Of a DNA stretch of 64,000 nucleotides, positions 12,095 through 24,277 are shown one piece after another. The translations under genes were made by a program, and so were the position numbers. The stretch is taken from contig JAJSPD010000061.1 of NCBI GenBank assembly GCA_021307315.1, positions 62,001 to 126,000 of the forward strand, read 5' to 3'. The notes below the pieces were generated by a model. It had not been told where the DNA came from. It did not search any database and saw only the letters and a list, made by a program, of their open reading frames with translations. This stretch comes from Bisporella sp. PMI_857 (taxonomy: Eukaryota > Ascomycota > Leotiomycetes > Helotiales > Helotiaceae). How positions within the stretch are numbered: the stretch's first letter is position 1; every line of letters starts with the position of its first letter.

Positions 12095-13395
12095 CGTGAG
12101 GCAGCGGGATATGTTGGTTTAGGATGGTATGGGTGAGTGATCTGAGAGGAGAAATTTTAAGGTATTTGAGAGGATGGTTTGGCAACAAAATTGTAGTTGA
12201 CCAAGGGATGGAGCTATGGTGAGCTCGTCTTTATATTGGCCACTTCGAACACGGGAACTAAGATGACATGCGTCAAAGTGATAGATATCAGAGATAGTTG
12301 CAACAGAGGCGTATGGACACTCAAAGGCTACGAACGGCTGAGTGAAGCTGGACCTCCCTCCTCCCACTGCCTGGGCTAATTTTGAATATGGTGTAGTAAA
12401 CCTCCGTCCTCAAGTGGTCTCTACTGAAGCCATTGAGGCGCCATTGAGGCGCCATTCAGGCGACCGTGTCACTGGTGCAGACCTCTGCCTCCACAGCTGA
12501 CAAAAATGTTTCGCTCTGTACGACGAAGTGGATTTGTTTTTCCTTTTCGCCCGTTCAGCCCTACCATCTCAAATCGTTGTTTTTCAGTCACCCTTGTTGA
12601 TCTTTGCTGAGCACATGTCCTATCTCTGGTCGCTGCGGGGTTTACCCACTGGGTACATTGGCAATGGTGGTTGGTGACGCGCCACCATGCGGGAAAAAAA
12701 AACAGCCACAAAGGTTCGGCTCGTCAGGGTTTAGATAGTTTTGACAAGTGGTTGAATTGGAACGACTGATGAGTTGCTTGATCGTGGAATTAAAAGTATG
12801 AGCGAGATGTCTGTCTGATTGTAAGCATTAATGGTTGATTGCAATTTATAATAAAACAAAATAATGCTGCTGCTGATAATAAAAGCATTTCAGTGTTTAC
12901 TCCGAGACATAGTGGTGGTTACATCAGAGCCGGCAGTTGCCAAAGTCAGGCGGCCCGCGGAAATTCCAATGTGAGACACAACTTTCAGGTTACGAATGCC
13001 GTGTGTCAATCAGGCGTTATGGTGGGATCTGGGATCCGTCACCCTGTGATCGTATTTGACTTTGCGCGTGAGCGACGCAGACACACACCAACGCCAATTC
13101 TTGTGCGAAACCATGCAAGGAGGCCATTTTGCTTGTTTGCGCTGCTGGACTCTAGACAGCTTGGGTCACACTTTCAACTTAAATTTGTTAAACAATCGTA
13201 TATTAGCTTTTCCATTGGAAATTCCTTAATAATAAAAAATAACAATACAGTGCTCTACTGACTAGAAGATCAACCAAGGAGGGGAAGCTATCTGCACGTA
13301 CAAATGTTGGAGATGTGCATGTGTTGGTCAGTCACGTGTGGCTATACGGTCAGAGCCATGGGTAGGTGGCCAAGCTATATATGTGATAGTTAATA
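12095..13395. other. Upstream region of the GH64-GH18 gene; otherwise no gene seen
   Basis: Contains the 5' flank of the fusion gene and a small tandem repeat at 12430-12462. A 140-codon frame at 12839-13261 shows no domain and AT-rich, low-complexity codons; not called. Confidence 0.45.
12430..12462. repeat. Three tandem 11-bp units (ccattgaggcg-like)
   Basis: Three consecutive near-identical copies, the last with one substitution. Confidence 0.8.
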
Positions 13396-13933
13396 CAGTC
13401 GAAACTGTTTATATGGGAACGCTTGGTTCCAAGTCCTGATTCCCATATATAGGGGTTTCCCATGTAAAGGGGTCTTATGTAAGCAAGATTATACTGCATT
13501 CTAGAAGCACCTTCCAGCGATATACACACCAAATTAGAGTTAAAATACCACTGGCGTAAACGATATTTCTTCTTATTCGTAGGATTATAGCCCTTTATTC
13601 GACTTCTAAACTGTGCTGCGATTAGTACACCTGGGATAATTGGTTCTCTAGCTCTCGATAAAGCATATAATAAAGCTTAAAAAGGGTCAAAATAAAAGTA
13701 TTTTTGTTCAATTAAAGAGTGCTGACAATCATATAATAACTAATCTGAAAACAGGAACTTAGGCCCCACCACATTCTTATATAGGAATGCACCAAAAAAG
13801 CTTGTATCTCATTCCCATATGCATTTAAAGAGGTTTTCCCATCTACCCACTATAAAATCGACTGTTCCAGGCCTTCATTCCCATATCTAGAGGTTTTTCA
13901 TATAAGGAGTTTTCATATAAACAGTTTCGACTG
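13396..13933. mobile_element. MITE-like element, pogo/Tigger-like ends, 538 bp
   Basis: The left end CAGTCGAAACTGTTTATAT is repeated exactly and inverted at the right end. Both ends are flanked by TA (13394-13395 and 13934-13935), the target duplication of Tc1/mariner-type elements. Just inside each end are copies of TTCCCATAT(A/C)TAG(A/G)GG-like modules that repeat part of the terminal repeat. There is no transposase frame, so the element is non-autonomous. Confidence 0.8.
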
Positions 13934-13935
13934 TA

Positions 13936-16551
13936 CTAGTTGTACTTTATTTACTATTTACTTACTGCTATTGACTTAAACCTATCTTTTTTCTTATATT
14001 ACAGCAACGATATTAAGTCAGTGGCGTACGTTCGTTAGAATGTTATAAGTAGCAAAAAATAAACGAACTTATAAATTTTGGAATAAAAAGCATTGAGTTT
14101 CAAGTCCTCAATGCTTGAACCTGCTAGTAAAATATTTCTACTCTACTATCGTTTACTCGATTGCCCCAAAAAATTGTCCCGAGATCTTGTTGAGCGTGTC
14201 CGTAGAGTCCTTTAGTACTATCCACCATACCAGCTACCTGCTTGAGAACTAACATAATAGGATTCATAACCGCGTTCATTGAAAAAAAAATTAAAAAAAA
14301 AATTAAAAAAATTTGGTAATGACCTGTATGAGACCAAGATACTTATTGTACCTATTTAACACATGCTAGTACGTATTCTTTGCCTGCCGGGCTTGCCTTG
14401 GTCTGCGGAAAGATTGCTTTGACTGTACCCAGCGTTGAAGCGTGATTTGGCTCCCATGGGATTGGCCGCTCCCTCTAAAATGCTATTTTTACCATGTGGT
14501 CCTTTATTCTCCCATAAATCTCCAACGCAGACGAGGGGAACCTCGGCGCAAAGACTGCATGCATATTTGGGGCCATGTCAGTATTCTGTATCGTCTACGG
14601 CTGGATTTAACTGCCGGAGACGACAAATCACAGCTACGACGTACTGGATGAGCTCTTTTCGTGAAGTGCGTTCCTGCTAGGCATTTCAAAACTTGCAAAA
14701 CAGATATCGAGCTCGCGAGGGCAGCCATCAATGAAATGGGAATCACGCCTGTTGAAACAAACTTCCCGAATCTCAGGACGATAATGCACAACGCAACGCT
14801 GCCTCATTAGAAGGTTTGTTTTACTAAGGCGCTTGTATGATCTTGAACACTTTCTGGCAGAGAGTATCTTGGTCTGTGCAACGATATCAGGCTACGGAAA
14901 ATCTCTATCAAAAGGAGTTGTTGTAGAATATAGGCAGTACCTGAGTTGTGGTGATTCCTCTCATAATAAGAGTCGTCGCTTGCACATGAGTTCATCTAAT
15001 AGAGCCTAAGCTTAGAATAGCTTCAGGTTATATCGTTGGCTGTGAATAATCAACATGTACCTATCCAGAATAAAATTTGCTTGGATGTGTAGTGCCCATG
15101 TTTGGGGTTGACATTTAAAGAATGCCAAAAGCCAGAGACGAACTTTGGAGTCAAACCATCACCACTCATCCCTGATGACATATCGACTGTGTGGCTGAGG
15201 CATTACTTTTCCAAGCCGCCATTAGCTCGCCTATTTATTATATATGGCTAAGATGCATGTTTTGTACCAAAGACTGTTGTATCAACCAATGGCCTGATCA
15301 ATCATGCGGTGGGCCCTCGTTCATTTTAAATTTGTCAATATTAGTACAAACTGCTGTGGCCGAGTTGCGCCTGGCCGAGTTGCGCCAGGACGGGCTGCAA
15401 CAAAGGCATGGTGCCTGAACCGGATAACAGCTTCTCGGCCTCAGGCTGCCACAGCACACCGGCTTGATCTCATTTCCCAGCACTTCGCGCGAAACTTTCC
15501 ACACCGACTGCCACCCAATGTCCACATTCCAAGCCTTTAACGCTAATGCCTCAGGAGCCACGCATCAACCAGCATCAGATAATTATGAAATTCAGATTAT
15601 TGGCATCCTTATCGACGGCTCTTTCCACGCTCGTATGTCAGCGAATATTCGGATCGAAGCTGTGGTTCCACTGCAGAGCATGTTGTAGGATTGGGTAGGG
15701 GTTCCAGAAGTAATACCGCCAGTCGTTGAGGCCAAATTCTGTAGATCTCCAAAGTGCGCTCCGATGGCGCCAGGCGTCTATCTACCCTGGCCTAACTGCA
15801 CCCGGTATATCACCACCTGGACGAAATGGTGGGACATAACCTTGGCATCAGCATAAGGTCGGCAATACGCGTATTTGGACAAACTGCAATCACGTCGTCT
15901 TGTTTTAATGCTAAGAACTGTAAACAAATTATTATGATTTGAATGTGTCACAGGAATAAGCAGATTATAGGTAGGCATAGGTTTGTTGGTAGGGTTTAGG
16001 TGTGGGACTTGGTAAAAGTTTCAAACCTTCCTTGCTGCCCACTCAGCATAAAAAAAAGTAAATAATACTATGTCAAGAACGATTGCATTTTCAAATCTCT
16101 ATAAAGGAAATAACGCGAAAGTATACAGATTCGGTGAACTAGATTGACAAATATGCAGCAATAACTATACTTCTGGAATATAATAACAGCTCTGCCTGGG
16201 CGACTGGTTTAGTAAGATGCGAATATGCGAGTAAGATTATAAGATAAGGATTTATATTGGCTCCTTTTAGCGTGCTCTGCTAGTTCTCGTCATTAGCGGC
16301 GAAACTCAGGCATATTGTTCTGAATACGCGGATCTAGTAAGTTCTTGTAAGCGCTCACCTACACTTATGATGGGGCCTCGTGGACCGTGAGTTCAAAGAA
16401 CGAAATAATATAAAATGGCAGATGGGCCACACGGTATCTCGAGCTCGATTCATGGTCACCGAACTCCATTGACATCTCGGCCAAATATACCAAGCTTCCA
16501 AACACCCGCCAATCTAAAGTCTGGATTAAGCACTTCAAGCATATTACCAAA
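13936..16551. other. Gene-poor region
   Basis: Poly-A/poly-T rich DNA, a possible unidentified coding relic around 14,640-14,810 on the plus strand, and a 15-bp tandem duplication at 15357-15386. No supportable gene. Confidence 0.4.
15357..15386. repeat. 15-bp tandem duplication
   Basis: Two perfect adjacent copies of tggccgagttgcgcc. Confidence 0.85.
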
Positions 16552-16863
16552 ATGCTCCTTCGGAACATCCTTGTCGCCACTGCCATCGTTTTCGGCCTCA
16601 GCGACGCCGCCTGTATACTTACGGGCTATACCAACGGGGACTGCACAGGTAGTAAGGGCCTGGACCGCACGATCACATCGGAAACCAGGTGTATTCGGAT
16701 GGGCGGCCGCGGCTCCTACCGCCTCAGCAGCGGCTGCGGGAACATTCGCATCATAAAGAAGTTGGAGGATGGCTGTGGCGGAGGCACTTTCGACAACAAG
16801 GTTCAGCGTGCCGGCTGTTGGCGTTCTCATGGAAAGAGCCTCCGGGCCCGTACGATTCTATGA
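16552..16863 (+). CDS. Small secreted cysteine-rich protein (effector-like or antimicrobial-like)
   Basis: A 103-aa single-exon frame. Residues 1-19 (MLLRNILVATAIVFGLSDA) make a good signal peptide with a likely cleavage after Ala19. The mature part has six cysteines (CILTGY..., DCTG, RCIRM, SGCGN, GCGGG, GCWRS) and many basic and glycine residues, consistent with three disulfides. A TATA-like stretch (aatataaaatgg) lies about 140 bp upstream. I do not recognise a named family. A role as a secreted effector or antimicrobial peptide is only inferred from size, signal and Cys content. Confidence 0.6.
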   Translation: MLLRNILVATAIVFGLSDAACILTGYTNGDCTGSKGLDRTITSETRCIRMGGRGSYRLSSGCGNIRIIKKLEDGCGGGTFDNKVQRAGCWRSHGKSLRARTIL

Positions 16864-17529
16864 CGGCCGCCGCCGACATGCAGCCGCCATACCGTACGAA
16901 GCCGGGATTCTCACAGCATCAGAAGCCATCTAGGCCAAGGCGCGGGGTGAGGGAAGATTATTTGGTCATGCAGTTAACCCATACAAAGATATACCTATAG
17001 TTGCTGCTACAATCTTAATATGGTTGCCGTGTGAAGTTCATCGAGTCATCATACTTTCTGCAGATGTGAGATGACATGAAATGACGCTATTCACTTAGTT
17101 CAAATTCCGTGCCTCTCCAATAAACAAGTTCCTTTACAATATATGCAGAAGAAATCAGCATTGAATTTTAGCACCTCAAACTGGCGCTATATCAAAAAGC
17201 TTACACAACGACAGCTGCGTTTCAGATCTCTGCATCCGTGCTCTGCGGGGGGTCAGCGTGGAGAGCGGACTACTGCCTGAGGATTCAGCTGACACTGGGG
17301 AAAATCGGCGCAAAGGTTTGACCGGCAAGTTTTGGATCATAAAAATGATATTCCCATTTGTGGTGATTTATCTAGCGGAGTTTAGACAGTGCTTTCAATG
17401 ACATAATGGTGACATTGGATTTGGTAATTGGAGCACTTGTTGACAGCTCTGCGCAGCTCCACCACTCTTACTTCAGAACACAGTTGTACTCAGAACTACA
17501 TTGTCTTCGAGTAATAGGCGAAAGGGACT
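16864..17529. other. Intergenic, no gene seen
   Basis: Lies between the small secreted protein and the 3' end of the SET-MYND gene on the opposite strand. Confidence 0.5.
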
Positions 17530-19367
17530 TTACCAACAGACTCGTTGTAACGGATTAGTCGCTTGCACACAGCCAAGCCCTTTCTGGGCCGTGGCATTAT
17601 TCAGAGGAAATCCAACATGATCCTTAAAATTATTCCAATCCAGAAAAAATAGCCTATTCAAATCAGCATCTCTAAGAAGCTTGCAGTCTGCTTTGTGGCC
17701 TTCCTCATTCCAGCCAGTGCTCTGACAGGCCTTGATGTAATAAGGTCAGCATCCCAATCCAACAAGACAGGCCCGAATAACCACTCACTCCGTTACAGTA
17801 CCAGAAAAGCGAGCACTTGGCACACTTCTTTAAGGAGGCCGCTTGCTTAGCACACCCATGACATATTCTTGTCCCATTCATTTCCACTGAGAATTTTTGG
17901 ACGCGGTCGCTCAACGCTAACAGGCTGTCTAGTGGTAGTGGAAATATCTGTAAAAACACGTTGTATTAGAAAGGTACATCGATTACTGTCTCGACGGAAG
18001 CTTAGTAGTACCTTAAAATTTGTCGGCTCTTCTAGCCGAATTCCGGGCTCAGAAAAGGCGAACGCGTGAAATTCTGCGTAAAGGATTGCAACGGTGTATC
18101 CCTTCTGAACCAGTGAAGGTTCCAATTCACTGCCGCGGCCCTCTGTATAGAAAAATAGCGGAACCGTCATACCGTCCACATCTTTAATAGTCATCTGCAG
18201 GCGGAGCAGTGTGCCGAAGTCAACAATCTCGGCCAGGAACAACCAGTGTCGTCGTGGCCGGTAAGTAAAACCGTCAACGCTTGCGTAGAACTCGGGATCA
18301 ATGTCATTCTCGTGTGGCAAATCATTGAAACTTAGGAATGTCTCCCGGCTGCGAAAGTCTACCGGCTGTCCGGATTGATTTGGCCTCTTCCTCCTCCACA
18401 GCCAGTCTTCGAAGTCGCTCGGTTTAAGTCCTTGCGGGGCTTCATCCACTTTCGTCTTCCACTTCATTGCGATTCCGTACAGCTCGTACTTCGAGGGGTC
18501 TTGTGCTAGAGCTCTGTGCTTGATAGCTTCCGTGCTGTCACCGCCAAGGGTCGTCTTCCAAACAGACGCCGCCCTCTCCGCGAAAATGCGCCCCCTTGCC
18601 AGGTCGCTATTGGCGATGGCGAGCTGAGCGGAATTGACAAGGGCTTGCGCGAAACCAACGTCCTCTCGTCCTTGCTCCTTATAGAGGCGTACCTGTTGAT
18701 CAAAGTAGTTGAGGGTCCGAAGTGGGGATACCAAAATCCCCTCCGTGCCGAGTTGGTCAATCACACCATCCAAGCGGCGAATTTCTTCCAATCTCCTGTC
18801 GCTTTCCTGGTTCTGCTCTAACGGTAAAGAGCACAGATGGCACAAACATGTAAAGCCGAACCTTTCCTGAAGATACTTCTGCCGGGTTGTGCGGTTCTTG
18901 AGAGGGCTTAGGTAGGTTATTGTGATCTCTTCACCTTCGTCAATGTCCCTCAAAGCATGCACTGTATGTCGTTTGATCTTCTCGTTCCAGCTCTTCTGTG
19001 CGTTGTTGTCGCAAGAGTGGTTAATGCGGCATGCTTCTAGGAAGATTGCTCCTTTATCTCCGTCAGCTTCAGCAGGCAAGGAGTTTGTTTGAACGATCCC
19101 AAGATACCGCTCAGCAGTATCCTTATATGGGTATATATTTTTCATGGATAGGAAGACTTGCTGCTGGTGTTCGCTGAGGGCGACGACTTGCTGGTAAATG
19201 GATATCTGTAGCTGTTCGATGTTCATTTTATTACCAGTTATTACAACAATAGGCTTTTCGGACAGAATCCGCGTGCCCTTGGAGATCTTTTTGATTGCGA
19301 CGAGACCTTTTCCTTTCCCCAGCACATCCTGAATGGTGTAGATTTGGCCACTTGCCGAGCTTGACAT
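17530..19367 (-). CDS. SET-domain protein with C-terminal MYND zinc finger
   Basis: Exons right to left: 18012-19367, 17789-17947, 17530-17730; all phase 0; 571 aa. The SET hallmark NHSC is at residues 116-119, GEEITITY at about 145-152 and the post-SET CLCHLC at 174-179. The last two exons encode a MYND finger (about residues 481-525): CHGC, then CAKC, then FWYCNGACQSTGW and GHKADCK. In SMYD-type methyltransferases MYND interrupts SET, whereas here it is C-terminal. That arrangement occurs in fungal proteins of unassigned substrate. Putative protein lysine methyltransferase; substrate unknown. Confidence 0.8.
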
Positions 19368-20905
19368 TTTCGTGTCCTAAGTGTTATTCGTCCAATTCTG
19401 TATCCGAACGGCAGATGTACTGCCGTGTACTATCGAAGAATTAAAGACGATGTTGGGAGATAAGTCATGGAAGAGCTCGTAGACATCCTACGGCTTCCAC
19501 TGGTGGGACGACCACCCCGAATGTGGAACACTGTGTAACATACTCAACAAAGAGGATGGGCTGAGTCTCATGCGTTGATACCCAATATCACAGCAATACG
19601 TCTCTGGAGGTGAGATACTCAAGAAACATACAGTAGTGGAAAAAGCATGGAGCATATAACCTTAGAGGAGACGGGGAAGGATTAGGCGGCCGATATTGGC
19701 ACATACACAGTACTCACAAGACTCGGAGTTTTTCAAAACAACGACTAATTATTTTTGTTTAAAACTCGATTTTATATTCCATTAAACTTGAGAGCCCTTA
19801 TATACAGAATTCTGGACTTTTAATCCGCTTTCCATTTTATTCAGAAGTTGGTCAGCAATCGTAGATTGTGGTGGTTGCACACACGCCAAAATCCGCCTCT
19901 TTTTTTCTTCCCCATACAGGCATGGATTCAGGGATCTAAGCTCAGCCAAGCCGTGGCATCAATCAACCTGGGTCCAAAATTCAATCACAGAGCGTTCAGT
20001 GTGAAACTAGTTTCGCTTTTTACTGTATTACAGCCCATAAATTATTAATTTGTAGTAAAAGTACATATTAAAAAAAGGAATTATCAAAAATACAATTTCC
20101 ATTGCACTCGTTTAATTAGTTTACTTCGAATAAAGTAAAAAAGTTCCCAAATTACTGCGCAAAAGCTGATTTAAATAACGGACGTGCAAATGTTGTACAT
20201 GCGTGCCAAACAATATAGTAATATCATGACTCCTGTGGCTGGGTGAGGCTGAATCTCGCGATCATGACTTGGGACTGCTGTGTTACACCACCCCAGCTTA
20301 AGGCAGGAATGTCACTTTTGCGAGGGCGAGAAATCGTTGGGAATTTCTCATCAATATCTCAACCCTGTTTTGCATCAGCACGTTGAATTGCATATATAGC
20401 ACTTTCCTTTTCGTCTTGAAAAGCGTTGTCCTCAGAAATATTGTTCATCGGACGTTAACTGCTGGATTCCCTTGTTCCAGCCTACTTCCTCTTTGGCATT
20501 TCTCGCCCTCTTATGGTCAAGCATCATCTACAATGGTGACATCAGCGAAGCTGCACCTCTTGACCGATACCCACGTTCATAGCCTGCTCGAGGATGATCA
20601 GTGTGCGAGTTAGGATTATCGTGATATATCGACCCCTAAAAACCAATACTATATACCACATAATATGAGATTTGAAATTTGTATACGTACTACAGCAGAA
20701 TATGCAATTTTATATTATATTATACTATACTGCGATATACTACAACACTAACTCGAAATGACGCTCTTCCAAAATTAGCGATACAACAAAAGTCTTAGCT
20801 TTATATATTCGGCTATTCGTACTAAAAAGAGCAAAGTTCATTTCTTTATGTTTCTGACCTTTGTAATAAAGCCGCAAAGTGGCCTGAGCACAGTATTTAG
20901 TATTA
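19368..20905. other. Intergenic, no gene seen
   Basis: AT-rich. No frame with recognisable features. Confidence 0.5.
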
Positions 20906-21079
20906 CAGTCCGACCTGGATATTTCGGAACTCTCGGTTCCATGCCTATACTCCTATATATAGAGGTTTCCGATGTAAAGAGGTCCGTTACAGCCACTTAA
21001 GGCCTGGCAGATCCAGAGGTTTATTCCGATATGTAGAGGTTTCCGATATAAGGAGTTCCGAAATATCCAGGTCGGACTG
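20906..21079. mobile_element. MITE-like element, pogo/Tigger-like ends, 174 bp
   Basis: Terminal inverted repeats of 26 bp, beginning CAGTCCGACCTGGATATTTC, match exactly at both ends. TA flanks both sides (20904-20905 and 21080-21081). Internal modules (tatatagaggtttccgatgt; gatatgtagaggtttccgat) mirror those of the 13396-13933 element but carry its own TIR variant (TTCCGA instead of TTCCCA). Confidence 0.85.
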
Positions 21080-21129
21080 TAGTGTTATTCGCCCAGCATC
21101 ATTTACCGGAATCTTCGCCATGAAGCCAA

Positions 21130-21340
21130 CATACAGTGAAATCTCGCCTGAAGGCCAAATACCTACTCTGTCACCGCCGATACCTTCGGCTTCTTTGCTC
21201 GCAGTATTGAGGATCTGCAGCTAGTTGCAGATGTCTTTGCTCTCAAGGACGATGCGCTTCTCAGAAATGTATAGTTGAAGGAAGCCCGAGTTGCTCTCAT
21301 CAAGTCTCCGGCTGGCCTCTGGCAAAGACGCTTGGTCCAA
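21130..21340 (+). pseudogene. Amidase-signature gene relic
   Basis: Conceptual pieces read SPEGQIPTLSPP, then after a frame change DTFGFFARSIEDLQLVADVF, then, past an in-frame TAG, LKEARVALIKSPA. This resembles the central/C-terminal part of fungal amidases (GxFARSVEDLxLLxDVF). At least one frameshift and one nonsense codon are present and there is no intact start or end. Identification is by pattern only. Confidence 0.45.
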
Positions 21341-21374
21341 CCAAAGAGACGCCGAGCTTCTAGTAGCCGACCAA

Positions 21375-21725
21375 ATCGGAAAGTATCCAGGGATTCGGAA
21401 CAAAGGTAACGGCCTCGACACTTTCTACATTTCGCAATGGCAAGCCACTCTTGACGCTAACTCGGCCGCTCTTCATGGCCTAGAGGTGTATGCTGTCTGG
21501 GCCATGAGTCCTACTATCTACTGGGCCGGAGTCAACGCTATAAGCCCACCGGATTTCCTACCGTCCTTATGCAGGACTATGTTGGCGTCATTATTGCTAA
21601 CAGGTATAGCTGGGAAGGGCTAGGTGCCTACCTCAAGACGCTGGCGGTGGGCTTGAACCTATATCTCATGAGTGAGAATTGCGACATTGACGGGCAGCCA
21701 CATCCGCTGTTGGCAGCGTCGACAG
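21375..21725 (+). pseudogene. Conserved-looking coding relic, family uncertain
   Basis: Readable pieces such as GNGLDTFYISQWQATLDANS, YWAGVNAIS and, in another frame, GFPTVLMQDYVGVIIAN and GLNLYLMSENCDID look like protein, not random sequence, but need frameshifts to join. The style recalls fungal secreted PLC-like phosphodiesterases; I am not sure. Contiguous with the amidase relic, yet apparently from another gene. Confidence 0.3.
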
Positions 21726-22222
21726 CTCGCTGATTACTGTCGCCATGGAATAACGCAATATTTGCGAATGGCACGGTAATCAAAGATATTCCCCGAATTT
21801 TAATCCGAACTGTACCGCTATCTATACAGCATGAACTAAGTTCCTCGATGGGTCAGTGCTAACAGAGGATACTCCCAATATTTTCTATACGTAGGGAAGG
21901 AATAAAGCGGAGTATTAGAGCGAACTGGATGGGACAGTTCGTGGCTTGGTACAAATCGGAACTTAAGTCAGTTGTAGGGAGACTGGTCTATGGATCAGGA
22001 GTGAAAAGCATGGTATTCCATAGATTCTCTATGGTAGCTACATGTGATGTACTATATATAAGCTAAGGTAGAGCGTTCAGCGCTCCTGCATCAGTGTACC
22101 TATGCGACATTGGTAATTTGGGTGTTACTGTCGAATATTAGCCGTATTTCAACTATTTTATAATAACGTAAGTTATTCAAGTTGGTGGTTGATTTATAAT
22201 CCATTTATTTGTAGTTAAGTGA

Positions 22223-22591
22223 CTATTTACTTACATTCCCTAGCAGGAGTGTACTATCGAGAAAAAAAACTCGAAAAACCTTATTGTTCGAATATGTTAA
22301 TTGTAGAAAGTCTTCTATTAGAAATGCAATATGCAATAAATCATCAGTCTTAGTATTAATAGAGAATAACTGTGGCTTTGAAAGCATTAATTTGGTAAGA
22401 GATGCTATGGCATATTTAATGTCACTGGTCGGGGGAAGCTTTGCCACGACATTACGAAACCCGAAATTTCCTCGGGGGACCACTTGACTTTGGTGCAAAA
22501 TCCCAATGGAGATCCCAGGTGCTCCGGATAAATTGGCAATTTCGGTGACAACTGGCGCAAACAGCTGAATAATTTTCGTAAGATTCCTCAT
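22223..22591 (-). pseudogene. Beta-lactamase-like serine hydrolase, N-terminal fragment
   Basis: The frame starts at 22591 and reads IANLSGAPGISIGILHQSQV, FGFRN and then LPPTSDIKYAIASLTK. The SxxK of class C beta-lactamase/transpeptidase-like proteins is visible (SLTK). After about 70 residues the similarity stops and the frame runs into unrelated AT-rich sequence. The YxN and C-terminal motifs are missing, so this is a truncated copy. Confidence 0.6.
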
Positions 22592-23228
22592 GTTGGTGGC
22601 AGTTTCTGCATTTTGGTTCAGGAAATATTACCAGGTGGTAAAAGGAAGTATTTCGAGAAAAAGACCAAACTTCTCAGCTGAAAGCTATCTTGAGTTGGCC
22701 CGGCAATGAATTCAGCATGTGTTGAGAAGGAGATGACGGTGATCTTGAATTTCTATGCCAAAGTGATTCTCTGGCGAATGAGGATTCACTGAGAGCCGGT
22801 TGGGGCGATGTCATAGCGAAGACGAAGTCTTCAATAGTGAAATAGACTGGTGATTGCGAAGTTGTATGTGTGAGGTATGGCGAAGGAGGGCGTGACTTTG
22901 TTTGGTTCCTGCTGTGTAGCCATTCAGTTATAGGAATCCACACCAAAGAGGGGACTCCTAACATGGCCCAACAAGGCTTAGCTTAGCAATGACTTTAATT
23001 GTGGTACTGTTGAGGGGCCACACAAATGGTCACATGATCCTAGCCTAGCACAGTTTACTTATACCTACTTCATTTCATGGTTGTGATCCCTGATGCCTGA
23101 TTACGTGGTTTTATTGCAGATATGTGATAGGAATAGGAATTGATAGAGGGTTGTAGGTGCTTATATTCAGTGATTGTATGCTGTACATTGATATCTAGTT
23201 TTTACGTTGTAAACCTATAAGAGATATT
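22592..23228. other. Intergenic, no gene seen
   Basis: Between the beta-lactamase fragment and the long-TIR element. An open frame at 22674-22964 has no recognisable features. Confidence 0.4.
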
Positions 23229-23923
23229 CTAACGTACTTAATCAGTTAGCTGGCCATGTCATCATCCTGGCCACGCAAAAACACACCAAAAATCATGGTC
23301 TTGGCATTTTTATATCTCAACTACTATTTTATCTACTTTTATAAAACTTGAGATATAGCAATTTAACTGTAATTCTTATACATTGGTGAAGTTTGAAACT
23401 AATACAATTAATAGTTATTTAGAAACTGAAATTACAGAGGTTATTATAACAACCGGTATGCCCAAGGTGCGACACGGAGGTCATGGCACGGGATCAGGAG
23501 GCTGAAGATCAGGGTATGAGAGGTTTCAGAGCCGATACGGAGGAGAGTCAGAGTCGCCTATATAAAGGCCTGCTCCTACTCTCTACAGTTGTTCCTCATG
23601 TTTTTGTATCCTTCGTAGGTAGACCTATAAGGCAATCACTATCAGCCTATTGTACGCACTCCCATATGCCTCTATTCTGGCCCGTGATTCCTTGCGTCGT
23701 TACAGTTATTTTAGCGTGAAATGCTATATTTATATCTTTATAACACTAAACATTTTGAGATTTGAAATACTGCTTATCTAAATACTCGGAAACTCAAATT
23801 TCAAGTTTTAATTTATTAACATAAATAGTAGTTGAGATATAAAAATGCCAAGACCGTTATTTTTGGTGTGTTTTTGCGTGGCCAGGATGATGACATGGCC
23901 AGCTAACTGATTAAGTACGTTAG
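23229..23923. mobile_element. Element with terminal inverted repeats of about 100 bp, 695 bp long
   Basis: Starting at ctaacgtacttaatcagtta, the left end (23229-about 23330) is repeated inverted at the right end (about 23822-23923). The first 65 bp are identical and about 2 mismatches occur in 101 bp. There is no transposase frame inside. I could not find a target-site duplication longer than a possible TA, so the class is uncertain (MULE-like, or a foldback/MITE). Confidence 0.75.
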
Positions 23924-24277
23924 CTCTTCTGCTAATTACGTAAGCCAATTCCTAACATGTGGCTAGGTAAGTTATATATAGCAAACTTACGCGACCCTCT
24001 CTACTCGGTATATGCAGTGCCTTTTCATGTGATATAATATTGCCTGGGAATTCAGGCTACAAATTTGGGCCTCGGAATTTGCTGAGAAGGTTTTACCACT
24101 GGCTCGGCCCCTGCATTCCCCTGCATCAACATATACTCATGTCATTGAGGACGTGTATTTTCCTACATAACACCGGACACCTCGTCCTTGCAATTTTCCT
24201 GTAGTCATATCGCTAGAATTTCAGCAACGATCCAGGTGACGTGTGGATTAACCCGACCGCCGTCTTGAATTCTCAGC

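Noticed and set aside
12839..13261. 140-codon open frame on the plus strand
   Set aside because: No signal, domain or codon pattern; AT-rich DNA with no supporting splice or promoter context.
14640..14815. Protein-like stretch (ELARAAINEMGITPVETNFP) on the plus strand
   Set aside because: It looks coding-like but I cannot assign a family or find borders; probably a relic. Left out of the gene list.
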